A DNA stretch of 64,000 nucleotides from an uncultured Clostridia bacterium (GCA_934183325.1 CAKPSH010000003.1:43711-107710); one strand, 5' to 3'; shown: positions 1 through 9,270, counted from the stretch's first letter. The notes: generated from the sequence alone by a model not told the origin. Numbers and translations: made by a program.

Positions 1-2682
1 GAATTTAATGATAAAGAAAGTATTTGCAAGGTAATAGAATATAATGGAGAGATAAATACACCTGAAATTATAGAAGGACGATTACCTGAAAATACAAAAG
101 AATGTCTATTGGATAAAGGCTATACATATTTAGGCGGTGAACAAAATTTAATAGGAAAAACTATAAAGATAAAAAATGATGACTTAGATGAAGAGGATAA
201 TCCGATTTTTACTGAAAAAGAATTAACAATAGTAGGAATAGCAGAATCACCGCTGTATATATCAAATGAAAGGGGAACAACATCATTAGGTAATGGAAAT
301 ATATCGTTTTATATATATTGTAAAGATGAGGTTATAAATATAAATTACTATACAGAAATAGCTTTGAAAATCGAAGGTGCAAAAGAAAAGGTTACAAATA
401 GTGAAGAATATTTAAAAATTATAAATCCTGTCGTTGAAAACATTGAAGAAATTAAAGAAGCAAGACAAGAAGCAAGATATAATGAATTAGTAAATAAAGC
501 AAATGAAAAAATAGATGATGCTCAAAAAGAATATGATGATAAAAAATCAGAAGTAGATACAGAATTAAATGATGCACAAAAGAAAATAGATAATGCAAAA
601 GAAGAAATAAATAAATCCGAAGAAAAAATAAATAAATCTGAGAAAGAATTAAATCAAAAGGAACAAGAAGCAAAGAAAAAATTCGAAGAAGCAGAAAAAC
701 AACTACAGCAATCAGAGGATAAAATAAATGCAACTATTGCACAAATAGGAATGGAAACACCTGAACTAAAAACTGCAAAAGAGCAAATACAAAAACAAAA
801 AGAAGAATTAGAAAAAAACAAAACCAGTACTAATCATCAAATATCAAGTGGAAGAAAAGAAATTGAGAATGGGAAGACTAAAATAGAGAAAGCTAAAAAG
901 GAATTAGCAGATAAAGAAAAAGAATATAATGAAAAAAGAGCAGAAGCAGAACAAAAGTTAAAAGATGCACAATATGAAATAGATAATGCAAGGAAAGATG
1001 TAGAAAAAATAGAAAAAGCAAAATGGTATATACAAGATAGAACAGACAATACCGGATATACAAATATATTTGATGCTATAAAAACAATGAAGAATATTTC
1101 AAAAATATTTCCAGTTATATTCTATTTAGTAGCGGTTTTAATAAGCTTAACTTCAATGACCAGAATGATAGAAGAAGAAAGAATTGAAATAGGAACTTTA
1201 AAAGCTTTAGGATATACAAATTTACAAATAATTTCTAAATATATTTTATATGCATTTTTAGCATGTGTTTTAGGTGGAATTCTAGGAATGTCAGTATGTT
1301 TCTATTTATTACCAAAGATTGTATGGACATTGTATTCTATGATTTATACAATACCTGAATTTTATATGACATATTGGCTATCAATAGGAATTAAAGGTGT
1401 ATTAATAGCATTTATATGTATTGGAGGAGCAACACTTTTTGTAGCTATGAAAGAACTAAAAGAAATGCCTTCAGTTTTGATGAGACCCAAAGCACCTAAA
1501 AATGGAAAACGAATTTTTATGGAAAGAATAACTTTTATATGGAAGAAATTTAATTTCTCACAAAAGGTTACAATAAGAAATATTTTTAGATACAAAAAAA
1601 GAGCAATAATAACAATAGTAGGGATTGCAGGATGCACAGGATTAATGTTAGCTGGTTTTGGAATAAGAGATTCAGTAGTAGATATACCAAATTTACAATT
1701 TAAAGATACTTTTATGTATGATACTTCAATTGCTTTAGCAAATACAGATAAATTAAATGAAATAGAAGAATATTTAACACAAAATGAAAATATTGATAAT
1801 TATTATGAATTATATGCTAGCTCAGGTTCTGTAAGTAATGAGAAATTAAGCTATGATGTAACAATATTTGTTCCAGAATTAGAAGAAGAGTTTGAAAAAG
1901 TATGTAATTTAAATGATGCTAGAAGCGGAGAAAGATTAGAATTACAAAATGATGGAGTAATAATAACAGATAAATTAGCAGATACTTTTGGAATTAATAT
2001 TGGAGATGATATTACAATAAAAAATAGTGACGATATAGAATATACATTTAAAGTAGATGGAATAACAAAAAATTATGTAGGACATTATATATATATGTCA
2101 AAAGAAAATTACGAAAAAAACATTGGAAAATATAAAACCAACATGATATATGTTAAGATGAGTACAGAAAGCGAAGATATTCAAACAGATATTTCGGAAA
2201 AAATACTTGAATTTGATGGAGTAGCATCTGTATCAGTAATTTCTAGTTTAATGAAATCTGTAAGTGATATGTTAAATACAATGAACTATGTTGTTATAGT
2301 TTTAATAGTTACATCTGCAATGCTAGATTTTGTAGTGCTATATAACTTAGCAAATATAAATATAGGAGAAAGACAAAGAGAAATAGCAACCTTAAAAGTA
2401 CTTGGATTTTATGATAAAGAAGTAGATAATTATATAAATAAAGAAAACATAATATTTACAATTGTAGGAATTATTTTAGGACTAGGCTTTGGAACAGTAC
2501 TTACTAGTGGAATTATTTCTAGTATAGAGATAGATAAATTGAGATTTTATAAAAATATATTATTAACAAGTTATATATGGTCAGCAGTAATAACTGCATT
2601 ATTTTCAATAATAGTAAATAATATTATACATTTTATTCTAAAAAAGATAGATATGATAGAAAGTTTAAAGAGTGTAGAATAA
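1..2682 (+). CDS. FtsX/MacB-like ABC transporter permease with long extracellular coiled coil (5' partial)
   Basis: The reading frame is open from base 1, so the N-terminus lies outside the window; 893 residues are visible. The visible part starts in an extracellular domain, continues through a roughly 200-residue Lys/Glu-rich heptad coiled coil (about residues 160-350), then three membrane helices of an FtsX domain, a second extracellular domain and a final set of three helices near the C-terminus. This duplicated FtsX plus coiled-coil layout is known from large Firmicutes exporter permeases that work with a separate ATPase, often on peptides or lipids. The ATPase is not in view and is probably upstream. 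The substrate cannot be inferred from the sequence. It ends 127 bases before sepF, which has its own promoter. Confidence 0.85.
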   Translation, partial: EFNDKESICKVIEYNGEINTPEIIEGRLPENTKECLLDKGYTYLGGEQNLIGKTIKIKNDDLDEEDNPIFTEKELTIVGIAESPLYISNERGTTSLGNGNISFYIYCKDEVININYYTEIALKIEGAKEKVTNSEEYLKIINPVVENIEEIKEARQEARYNELVNKANEKIDDAQKEYDDKKSEVDTELNDAQKKIDNAKEEINKSEEKINKSEKELNQKEQEAKKKFEEAEKQLQQSEDKINATIAQIGMETPELKTAKEQIQKQKEELEKNKTSTNHQISSGRKEIENGKTKIEKAKKELADKEKEYNEKRAEAEQKLKDAQYEIDNARKDVEKIEKAKWYIQDRTDNTGYTNIFDAIKTMKNISKIFPVIFYLVAVLISLTSMTRMIEEERIEIGTLKALGYTNLQIISKYILYAFLACVLGGILGMSVCFYLLPKIVWTLYSMIYTIPEFYMTYWLSIGIKGVLIAFICIGGATLFVAMKELKEMPSVLMRPKAPKNGKRIFMERITFIWKKFNFSQKVTIRNIFRYKKRAIITIVGIAGCTGLMLAGFGIRDSVVDIPNLQFKDTFMYDTSIALANTDKLNEIEEYLTQNENIDNYYELYASSGSVSNEKLSYDVTIFVPELEEEFEKVCNLNDARSGERLELQNDGVIITDKLADTFGINIGDDITIKNSDDIEYTFKVDGITKNYVGHYIYMSKENYEKNIGKYKTNMIYVKMSTESEDIQTDISEKILEFDGVASVSVISSLMKSVSDMLNTMNYVVIVLIVTSAMLDFVVLYNLANINIGERQREIATLKVLGFYDKEVDNYINKENIIFTIVGIILGLGFGTVLTSGIISSIEIDKLRFYKNILLTSYIWSAVITALFSIIVNNIIHFILKKIDMIESLKSVE

Positions 2683-2737
2683 AATATTACAATAATATTA
2701 CAATAACATTAAAAAATGGTTACAATCAAAAAAACTA

Positions 2738-2766
2738 TTGACAACTTTAATGAAAAGTAAGATACT
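2738..2766 (+). promoter_or_regulatory. Sigma-A type promoter for sepF
   Basis: A TTGACA -35 box at 2738-2743 and a GATACT -10 box at 2761-2766 are separated by 17 bases. The sepF start with a strong AGGAGG lies about 45 bases downstream. Confidence 0.6.
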
Positions 2767-2809
2767 ATATGTATAAAAATCACGAATGATGCGTGTAGGA
2801 GGTTAAAAA

Positions 2810-3280
2810 ATGGCAGGATCTATTATGAATAAAGTATTAGACCTTTTCTCATCAAATGGAGAGGAAGAAGAAGAGGAAGAAGGATTAAACAACCTAGGCT
2901 ATGATACAGAAGAGGAAGAAGAAGAAAATGAATCAGAAGGAAAAAAATTCTTCGGAAGTAAAAAAGCAAAGCTAGTAAGCATGCCACAAACTCAACAAAT
3001 CAAAATGGTAATTTCACAACCTACTTCATTTGAACAATCAGAAGAAATATGCCAGTATTTGAAAGAAAAAAAATCTTGTATAGTTAATCTAGAATATGTA
3101 AATAAAGATGTAGCAAGAAGAATTGTTGATTTTATTAGTGGTGGAGTTTATGCATTAGATGCACATATACAAAAAGTATCTAACTCTATATTTCTAGTAG
3201 CACCAACAAACTATGAAATATCAAATGAAATGGGAAGAGAAGAAATGAAGAGCAAGCTTTCAGTTTCTTGGCTAAAATAA
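2810..3280 (+). CDS. sepF: Cell division protein SepF
   Basis: SepF is a membrane-bound FtsZ anchor that lines the septum in Gram-positive bacteria. The 156-residue protein has the expected parts: an N-terminal amphipathic helix (MAGSIMNKVLDLF) for membrane binding, an acidic low-complexity linker (about residues 18-45) and the C-terminal SepF domain (about 60-150) containing the GGVYALDAHIQKVS segment. AGGAGG lies 7 bases before the ATG. It is followed by divIVA, the usual partner region of Gram-positive division clusters, although the ylm genes and ftsZ are not here. The linker is unusually rich in Glu. Confidence 0.93.
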   Translation: MAGSIMNKVLDLFSSNGEEEEEEEGLNNLGYDTEEEEEENESEGKKFFGSKKAKLVSMPQTQQIKMVISQPTSFEQSEEICQYLKEKKSCIVNLEYVNKDVARRIVDFISGGVYALDAHIQKVSNSIFLVAPTNYEISNEMGREEMKSKLSVSWLK

Positions 3281-3300
3281 TAATATAACTTAATAAAAAA

Positions 3301-3330
3301 TATGAGGACAGAAGAATGCTGCTGTCCTCA
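3301..3330. other. Perfect 10 bp inverted repeat between sepF and divIVA
   Basis: ATGAGGACAG and CTGTCCTCAT flank a 10-base loop. On the plus strand no T-run follows, while on the minus strand the hairpin is followed by ATTTTTTATT, so it has terminator form only for antisense transcription. It ends 12 bases before the divIVA ribosome binding site and could be a processing or mRNA-stability hairpin in a sepF-divIVA transcript. Confidence 0.6.
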
Positions 3331-3356
3331 TAAATGTATGTAAGGAGGAAGAAAGG

Positions 3357-3812
3357 ATGATTACACCATTAGATATCGAAAACAAAAAATTTTCTAAACA
3401 AATGTTAAATGGATATAGTGTAGAAGAAGTTGACGATTTCCTTGAGGAATTGACAAGAGCATATGAAAAATTGTATAAAGAAGTAACAGAAAACAAAGGA
3501 AAAACAGAACAATTAACAAGTGATTTAAATAAATACCAATCTATTGAAACTACTTTACAAAATACTTTACTTATGGCACAAACAACAGCTGATGAAGTTA
3601 AGAAAACAGCCCAAAAACAAGCTGATGCAATTATAGCTGAAGCACAAAGTAAAGCAAAAGAAGCACTTTCAAGCGTAGAAAATGAAATTATAATAAAACA
3701 AAAAGAACTTGATGATTTACAAAAACAATTTGATATATATAAAGCAAAAATGGAGTCTTTATTAATATCACAATTAGAGTTATTAAAAGAAACAGCAAAA
3801 GATAACAATTAA
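3357..3812 (+). CDS. divIVA: Cell division / polarity protein DivIVA
   Basis: DivIVA marks negatively curved membrane at poles and septa and recruits division or sporulation partners. The N-terminal part, beginning MITPLDIENKKFSKQ and followed by GYSVEEVDDFLE, is the classic membrane-binding signature. The rest (about residues 30-150) is heptad coiled coil. At 151 residues it is of normal family length, close to B. subtilis DivIVA. A strong AGGAGG ends about 8 bases before the ATG. It probably forms one transcript with sepF, and a good intrinsic terminator follows. Confidence 0.93.
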   Translation: MITPLDIENKKFSKQMLNGYSVEEVDDFLEELTRAYEKLYKEVTENKGKTEQLTSDLNKYQSIETTLQNTLLMAQTTADEVKKTAQKQADAIIAEAQSKAKEALSSVENEIIIKQKELDDLQKQFDIYKAKMESLLISQLELLKETAKDNN

Positions 3813-3865
3813 TATAGAACTATATTAGGAACAATGAGAGAAAAAAGTCCAATTATAAATATGAT

Positions 3866-3897
3866 AATTCCAACAAATTTGTTGGAATTATTTTTTA
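3866..3897 (+). terminator. Intrinsic terminator after divIVA
   Basis: AATTCCAAC and GTTGGAATT form a perfect stem around AAATTT and are followed by ATTTTTTAATT. It ends the sepF-divIVA unit. Confidence 0.8.
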
Positions 3898-3983
3898 ATT
3901 CAAAGATACCATAAGATATAGTTTTAACAAAAACATATATAGAAATAATAAAAATAATAAATGGCATAAAATCAAATCCTTTC

Positions 3984-5237
3984 TTATGAAATAAAGTAGC
4001 TTGTATTAATGATTACGTTAACATTAACATTAAATGTAGAAGTCTCATATTTAGAATTCCAATCATAGTCGATCCAATCCTGAGTAGTAGGAAAAAGATG
4101 GACGGCATATTTTCCAAGTTTAGCTATATCGGATTTATATTCTTTAGAAGTTTTTTCATAATAATTAAGTATAAGTTTTGAAATATAATCGGAGATGGCT
4201 TTTTCTAATTCAGATAATTGTTTAGTTGATGTTATATGGGAACTTTCTAAATTAGACAATAAAGTAACATTCAAATCTACATCTGTTGTTATTTCTGGAA
4301 CAGAATTACGTATATTTACTTTATGCGAACATTCCATATTTTGAGATAAGTGCAAATCAATAAAGCTATTATCATCAAAAGGACTTGGAACAGAAACAAC
4401 AGCCTCTTTTAAATCATTAGTAATAATCAAATAAGGAAGTGTTTCATCTACAGTAAGATTACCAACATAATTTTCTCCTTTAAATACAGCAAGTCCACCA
4501 ACGACAATATCTGTTTTCTTTTCATTCTGCTCTCCAGAATTATTAGAAGAACTAGAAGAGCTTGATGGGCCAGAAGTTGCTACAGATGAATTAACAGATT
4601 CAGTAATATTATCTTCTTTTATACCACCTAAAATAGCACAGGTTTCACCAAAAGTATCAGAAATACTAGTATAGAGATGATTTAATGTAATATTTGAAGT
4701 AAAACCTGAATAACTAGTGGAATTTGCTATAATTTTATAATATTTAGCGGTCGAGTTCTCAAAGATAGGATTTGTATATGATAAGAATTCAGTTGCTGGA
4801 CAAGTTGATATTAGAATGTTACAAGTCGAACGTAGCTCAGCATTATTTTCTAGGGTATAAATATATTTGTATATTCCTTTTTTAGCAAGTTTGTCAGAAA
4901 AAACAATGAATTTACAATGTGATAGATTTACATCTTTGCTAGTTAAGGAATTTAATTCATTAAGCCCAGAATAAATTGAAGAACATTCAATACTTTTAGT
5001 TAGAGTATCTTTGGAGCCCTTATCACTAGAACTGCCAGAATTTCCAGAACTATTAGAATTTGTTGCAGAAGGAATGGAAATTTGAAAAGTCATTTTGAGT
5101 TCTTTAGATTCTCCTATATCAAAACCTAAAGCAACTACATAAGCTAAATCATCTATATCTTCTTCATGCCAATATCCACTAAAAATAATTGCACAAAGTA
5201 TTATGAAAATAAGTGTAAAAATAAATTTTTTAGACAT
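3984..5237 (-). CDS. gerC: Ger(x)C family spore germination protein, C subunit of a germinant receptor, lacking the lipobox cysteine
   Basis: Ger(x)C proteins are the lipoprotein subunit of nutrient germinant receptors in the spore inner membrane. The 417-residue product shows the hallmark start of the mature protein (W, then acidic/charged residues, then D-L-A, here YWHEEDIDDLAYVVALGFD) and a Ger(x)C C-terminal domain from about residue 220. Serine-rich linkers occur near residues 60-75 and 215-235. The invariant lipobox cysteine is Tyr22 here (SGYW instead of GCW); the codon is TAT where TGT would give Cys. The gene overlaps gerB by 8 bases and is last in a gerA-gerB-gerC operon. The name is by family, not by germinant. 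Confidence 0.9.
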   Translation of the reverse strand: MSKKFIFTLIFIILCAIIFSGYWHEEDIDDLAYVVALGFDIGESKELKMTFQISIPSATNSNSSGNSGSSSDKGSKDTLTKSIECSSIYSGLNELNSLTSKDVNLSHCKFIVFSDKLAKKGIYKYIYTLENNAELRSTCNILISTCPATEFLSYTNPIFENSTAKYYKIIANSTSYSGFTSNITLNHLYTSISDTFGETCAILGGIKEDNITESVNSSVATSGPSSSSSSSNNSGEQNEKKTDIVVGGLAVFKGENYVGNLTVDETLPYLIITNDLKEAVVSVPSPFDDNSFIDLHLSQNMECSHKVNIRNSVPEITTDVDLNVTLLSNLESSHITSTKQLSELEKAISDYISKLILNYYEKTSKEYKSDIAKLGKYAVHLFPTTQDWIDYDWNSKYETSTFNVNVNVIINTSYFIS

Positions 5238-6345
5238 TGTGTGAAATCTCCTTTTTAAATAATTTAATGATTATCTTTTTAATGCCAGCCATAATTAATA
5301 TTGATATACTAAAAATAATGAAAAAACCAAGAGTAATATATTTATATAAGATGTTATTTATTAGTTCTAAATCAGACATATTACTAAGAATGGATGTAAT
5401 TACAAATATAATAGAACAAAAAGCATAAATCATACTTGCTGGATATTTTATATTGGTAATTTGTTTAAAACTATTTAATATAAGGCTAAAATTTAAGGCA
5501 GAATATATAAGCAAAAAAGGAATCCATACTAACAAAAATAAAGCATCAATACTTTGAATATAATCGCCTAAAGTTATTTGTCTTGCAAGTAGGTACAACG
5601 AAATTGGGGTTGAAGAACTTGATATTTGAGGAAAAGAAAACATCAAGGCGGAAACAACTAATATCATAAGCAATGCATAAAAGAAAATACTTGTAATGCC
5701 AACTTTTTTGAAATCAGATACATTTTCTAACATTGAAAATATAAAAAAAAGTATATAGATGCATCCATATCCTGAAAAATTAATAAGACCATCCCAAAAG
5801 GTTTCCTTTATCCCAAAGCCAAATATAGGAAAAACTTGTTGAAAAGTGTAATGTTTAAGTGATGAAAAATATAAAAAACAAATGCTAAATATCATAAGCG
5901 GAATCCAAATTAAGGTTGCTCTGCAAATGGATTTGAAACCTAAAAAATTTAAGATTCCTATAACACATATAACAGCTAAAATTATGAGTGGAATATTTAA
6001 ATGTGAAAAATATATTAAAGATAATCCTTTGACAAAAGTAGAAAGCCTCATAGAGGTTAATAGAATGACGAAACTAATAAAACAAACTGAATAGATAATT
6101 TTTAAGGGTTTACCACCTAAAAATTCACAAATATCAATAATATTATAACCCGGAAAATGTACAAGGATTTTATTAATAATAAGAAAAATAATAAGCATTA
6201 AAATAGTAATAAAAACTATATTCAATAAAGTAGCAGAACCGGTTGCATTTATTAATGTATTAGGAAGACCTAATAAAATCGAAGATATAAGAACTGTAAG
6301 CACAATTGAAAAAGCTTCAAATCTTTTTAATCTATAAGAATTCAT
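5230..6345 (-). CDS. gerB: GerAB-type spore germination permease, B subunit
   Basis: This 371-residue protein has about ten hydrophobic segments and belongs to the GerAB/ArcD/ProY branch of amino-acid permeases. In germinant receptors the B subunit sits in the spore inner membrane and is thought to bind the nutrient. The start MNSYRLKRFEAFSIVLTVLI is typical. It begins 2 bases after the gerA stop and overlaps gerC by 8 bases, so the three subunits are translationally coupled. The germinant cannot be named from the sequence. Confidence 0.92.
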   Translation of the reverse strand: MNSYRLKRFEAFSIVLTVLISSILLGLPNTLINATGSATLLNIVFITILMLIIFLIINKILVHFPGYNIIDICEFLGGKPLKIIYSVCFISFVILLTSMRLSTFVKGLSLIYFSHLNIPLIILAVICVIGILNFLGFKSICRATLIWIPLMIFSICFLYFSSLKHYTFQQVFPIFGFGIKETFWDGLINFSGYGCIYILFFIFSMLENVSDFKKVGITSIFFYALLMILVVSALMFSFPQISSSSTPISLYLLARQITLGDYIQSIDALFLLVWIPFLLIYSALNFSLILNSFKQITNIKYPASMIYAFCSIIFVITSILSNMSDLELINNILYKYITLGFFIIFSISILIMAGIKKIIIKLFKKEISHNV

Positions 6346-6347
6346 AA

Positions 6348-8012
6348 CTAATTTTTACCTCCAAATTTCCATTTCATACTTATTTTAGGCTCTCTTTGTG
6401 CACGTTTTGTTTTCAAAAATGGTTCACGTTTTTCTCTCTTCCAAATTGGATTTAAGAAATAAGAATTACTTTTATGAACACCGAAAAAAGTATAAGGGTT
6501 AAGATAGCAAACTCCAAAAGAATTAATTGATGATAAAGCACCTAAATGAATAGTTATTGCAAGAGCAATTCCAAGGAAACCAGCAAAATATCCTGCCAAG
6601 ATATATGCAAATCTAACAATTCTGATATGAAAACTCAATGAGTAATCAGGTACAGCAAAGGATGTTAAACCAGTGATAGCTACAACAATTATTAATATTG
6701 GACTAACTATATGAGCACTTACAGCAGCATCTCCTAAAATCAAACCACCAACAATACCAATGGTTTGACCTAGAGGGGAAGGTACATAAATACCAGATTC
6801 TCTAATTAATTCCAAAGAAATTTCCATTATTAAAATTTCAAAAATAATAGGAAAAGGTACTGAATTTCTAGAGGAGACTATTGCAAACAATAATTCAGTA
6901 GGAATAATTTCTTGATGAAAAGTGGTAACAGCTATATAAAATCCAGGTAAAGATAAGGTAATAATTAAAGCTAATAATCTAACAAATTTTAGTAAATTTG
7001 AAAAATATGAGTTAAGGTTTTTATCTTCTGATGAAGACAAAAAATCGGTTAAGACACTTGGAGCAACTAAAACATAAGGAGAACCATTAATAATAATAGC
7101 AACACGCCCGTCTAAGAGATAACTAGCAACTCTATCTGGTCTTTCTGTAGCAATAACTAAAGGCAGACCAAATTTGGAATCAGTAATTAATTGCTCGAGT
7201 TCACCAGATGAAATTATAGAGTCAACTTCAACATTATTTACTCTATATTTTACTTCTGAAATAAGACTTGGATTAGCAATATTTTTTAAATAGCAAATAC
7301 AGCAAGTATTATTATTAATCTTACCAACAGAGGTAGTTTCAATTATTAAATTTTCACTATTAATTAATCTCCTCAACAAAGAAGTATTTGTACGAATAGC
7401 TTCTATAAAACCTTCTTGGGATCCACGTATAATAAATTCATTATCAGGAATAGGAATACTTCTTTTTTCAAAGCCTTTAGCATCTATTAAAAAGGCAACT
7501 GATAAAGTGTCAATAAAAAGAGCAGAAACGCCAGAGTTAACAGCTAAAAAAATTTTTGAAAATTCATTGGAAGTAGAAACATCATTTTGAGGTAATAGTG
7601 AATCAAGAATATAATTTTGAAAATCCTGAGGTTTAACGATAGACACTTTTTTTTCTTGATTATTAGTTTGAGTGTGGGAAGAAAGAGTTTTACTCTGCAA
7701 CATAAGAGGATCAAGTACATAATGATTTATAGAATTAGTATTAATCATTCCATCAATATAAAATAAAAATGATTTATATTGTTTGTTCTGAAAAGTTAAA
7801 AAAAATTCACGAAGTTTGATATCACTATTTATACGTACAGAGTATTTATCTTGTATAAATGTTAAATTATCATCATATTTATATGAAACTTTTTCGTGGA
7901 TTTTATCTGGTTCTTCATTTGGATGAACATTAGAATCTGATAATGTAAATTCATAGTTGTTTTGTTCTTGATATTGAAATAATTGGCGTATTGAATTTAT
8001 AAGTTTGCCCAT
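6348..8012 (-). CDS. gerA: GerA-type spore germination protein, A subunit
   Basis: The A subunit of the germinant receptor, 554 residues, has a cytoplasmic N-terminal half (about 1-330) and a membrane half with several helices (about 335-500). Typical GerA segments include SREGF-like GSQEGFIEAIRTN, the DGRVAIIINGSP stretch and the EISLELIRESGIYVPSP motif. It is the first gene of the minus-strand operon. CTCCTTT (AAAGGAG on the coding strand) lies before the start. With spoIIID elsewhere in the window it supports a spore-forming host. Forespore expression under SigG is expected for the family, but I did not identify that promoter. Confidence 0.94.
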   Translation of the reverse strand: MGKLINSIRQLFQYQEQNNYEFTLSDSNVHPNEEPDKIHEKVSYKYDDNLTFIQDKYSVRINSDIKLREFFLTFQNKQYKSFLFYIDGMINTNSINHYVLDPLMLQSKTLSSHTQTNNQEKKVSIVKPQDFQNYILDSLLPQNDVSTSNEFSKIFLAVNSGVSALFIDTLSVAFLIDAKGFEKRSIPIPDNEFIIRGSQEGFIEAIRTNTSLLRRLINSENLIIETTSVGKINNNTCCICYLKNIANPSLISEVKYRVNNVEVDSIISSGELEQLITDSKFGLPLVIATERPDRVASYLLDGRVAIIINGSPYVLVAPSVLTDFLSSSEDKNLNSYFSNLLKFVRLLALIITLSLPGFYIAVTTFHQEIIPTELLFAIVSSRNSVPFPIIFEILIMEISLELIRESGIYVPSPLGQTIGIVGGLILGDAAVSAHIVSPILIIVVAITGLTSFAVPDYSLSFHIRIVRFAYILAGYFAGFLGIALAITIHLGALSSINSFGVCYLNPYTFFGVHKSNSYFLNPIWKREKREPFLKTKRAQREPKISMKWKFGGKN

Positions 8013-8096
8013 CTTTTTCTCCTTTCTATTTTATAATTATTTACATTATTTACAGAAAATAGGAATATATACTTAAAAAGAGAATTTAATAATAAA

Positions 8097-8320
8097 ATTT
8101 TTAGTTACAATTCCTTGAGAATATTATTTAATGGCATTTATTTATATATATTATTTAAAATTTCCGTTCTTCAAGGCGTTTAAGTTACCAATACTTCCAC
8201 AAAAAGATACACACTCTGCAAACAGTATAAAATAAATTGGTTAAGGTCGAACTCGATTTTAAATAATATATATAAATTCTGCCTTATTTTATTTTTTTAT
8301 TATGAATTGTAACTAAAAAT
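8097..8320 (+). repeat. 225 bp MITE-like element, copy 1 (terminal inverted repeats)
   Basis: Perfect 17 bp terminal inverted repeats (ATTTTTAGTTACAATTC at 8097-8113 and its complement at 8304-8320) bound a 224 bp AT-rich element with no ORF. A second copy lies inverted at 60758-60983. The shared internal blocks are TTTCCGTTCTTCAAGGCG, TACACACTCT, GGTTAAGGTCGAACTC and ATATATATAAATTCTGC. The element fills the gap between divergent gerA and upp. No target-site duplication is obvious. It has the form of a non-autonomous inverted-repeat element; a structured RNA is the alternative. Confidence 0.8.
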
Positions 8321-8325
8321 CATAC

Positions 8326-8354
8326 TTGATATTTATTAAAAATAATAGTAAAAT
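8326..8354 (+). promoter_or_regulatory. Promoter for upp
   Basis: TTGATA (8326-8331), 17-base spacer, TAAAAT (8349-8354). It begins 6 bases after the end of the MITE-like element, so the element forms the upstream flank of this promoter. Confidence 0.55.
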
Positions 8355-8410
8355 AAAGCAAATATCAAGTGCAAATTTGATAATAATTAGTAAATGGAGG
8401 ATAGGAGAAT

Positions 8411-9037
8411 ATGGAACCTATAGAAGTAAAACACCCATTAATTGAACACAAATTAGGAATTTTAAGAGACAAAAAAACAGGAACAAAAGAATTTAGAGAA
8501 TTAATCTCAGAAATAACATTATTTTTATGTTATGAAGCAATGAAAGATGCTAAAACATATGAAGAAGAAATAGAGACACCAATTACAAAAACAACAGTTA
8601 ACAAATTAAATGAAAATCATTATGTATTTGTACCAATTTTAAGAGCAGGGACAGGGATGATAGATGGTATTACAACAATGATACCAAATGCCAAAATAGG
8701 ACATATAGGATTATATAGAAATGAAGAAACACTTGAACCGGTTAAGTACTTATTCAAAATGCCTAAACATATAGAAGACAAGGAAATAATAATAATTGAT
8801 CCAATGTTAGCAACAGGTGGTTCAGGATGTGCAGCAATACAAATGATTAAAGATGAAGGAGTAAAAAATATAAAATTCTTATGTGTAATAGCTGCTCCAG
8901 AAGGAATTGAAAGAATGAGAAAAGAACATCCAGATGTTCAAATTTATTGTGCTAAAATAGATGATCATTTAAATGAAAAAGGATATATTGTACCAGGACT
9001 TGGAGATGCAGGAGATAGAATTTTTGGAACAAAATAA
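8411..9037 (+). CDS. upp: Uracil phosphoribosyltransferase
   Basis: Upp converts uracil and PRPP to UMP in pyrimidine salvage. The 208-residue length is normal. The PRPP-binding loop is DPMLATGGS at residues 130-138, and the uracil-binding C-terminal segment, YIVPGLGDAGDRIFGTK, is intact. Ribosome binding site GGAGGATAGGAG precedes the ATG. The gene stands alone between the MITE-like element and a bidirectional terminator shared with rpmF. Pyrimidine metabolism recurs in the window (dCMP deaminase, tdk, pyrB), but not as one operon. Confidence 0.96.
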   Translation: MEPIEVKHPLIEHKLGILRDKKTGTKEFRELISEITLFLCYEAMKDAKTYEEEIETPITKTTVNKLNENHYVFVPILRAGTGMIDGITTMIPNAKIGHIGLYRNEETLEPVKYLFKMPKHIEDKEIIIIDPMLATGGSGCAAIQMIKDEGVKNIKFLCVIAAPEGIERMRKEHPDVQIYCAKIDDHLNEKGYIVPGLGDAGDRIFGTK

Positions 9038-9050
9038 TAAAAGAATATAA

Positions 9051-9086
9051 AAATAAAAGGGGGTAATTAAATACCTCCTTTTATTT
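9051..9086. terminator. Bidirectional terminator between upp and rpmF
   Basis: AAATAAAAGG pairs with CCTTTTATTT, extended by GGTA/TACC, around a short AT loop. It lies between convergent genes and overlaps the rpmF stop codon by two bases. Confidence 0.7.
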
Positions 9087-9270
9087 ATTCAGCTGAATCA
9101 ACATTGATTACTTGTTTTCCGTTGTAATATCCACAGTTAGGGCAAGCTCTATGTGGAAGAACTGGTTCATGACAATGAGGACAAGTAACGATATTTGGAT
9201 TTTCTAATTTCCATGTAGAACGTTTAGATCCTGTTCTAGCTTTAGACCATCTTCTTTTTGGTTGTGCCAT
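9085..9270 (-). CDS. rpmF: 50S ribosomal protein L32
   Basis: L32 is a small protein of the large ribosomal subunit. At 61 residues it has the usual N-terminus (MAQPKRRWSKARTGSKRS) and a zinc ribbon of the four-cysteine type: CPHC at about residues 30-33 and CPNC at about 44-47. So this is the zinc-binding C+ form. The strand-specific ribosome binding site AAGGAGGG precedes the ATG. It is transcribed alone here; in many Firmicutes it follows a YceD-family gene, which is absent. Confidence 0.96.
   Translation of the reverse strand: MAQPKRRWSKARTGSKRSTWKLENPNIVTCPHCHEPVLPHRACPNCGYYNGKQVINVDSAE

Noticed and set aside
452..733. Long minus-strand frame rich in Leu/Phe opposite the coiled coil
   Set aside because: It is the complement of Lys/Glu-rich codons of the permease coiled coil, with no ribosome binding site. 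Many similar Leu-rich antisense frames across the window were dropped for the same reason.
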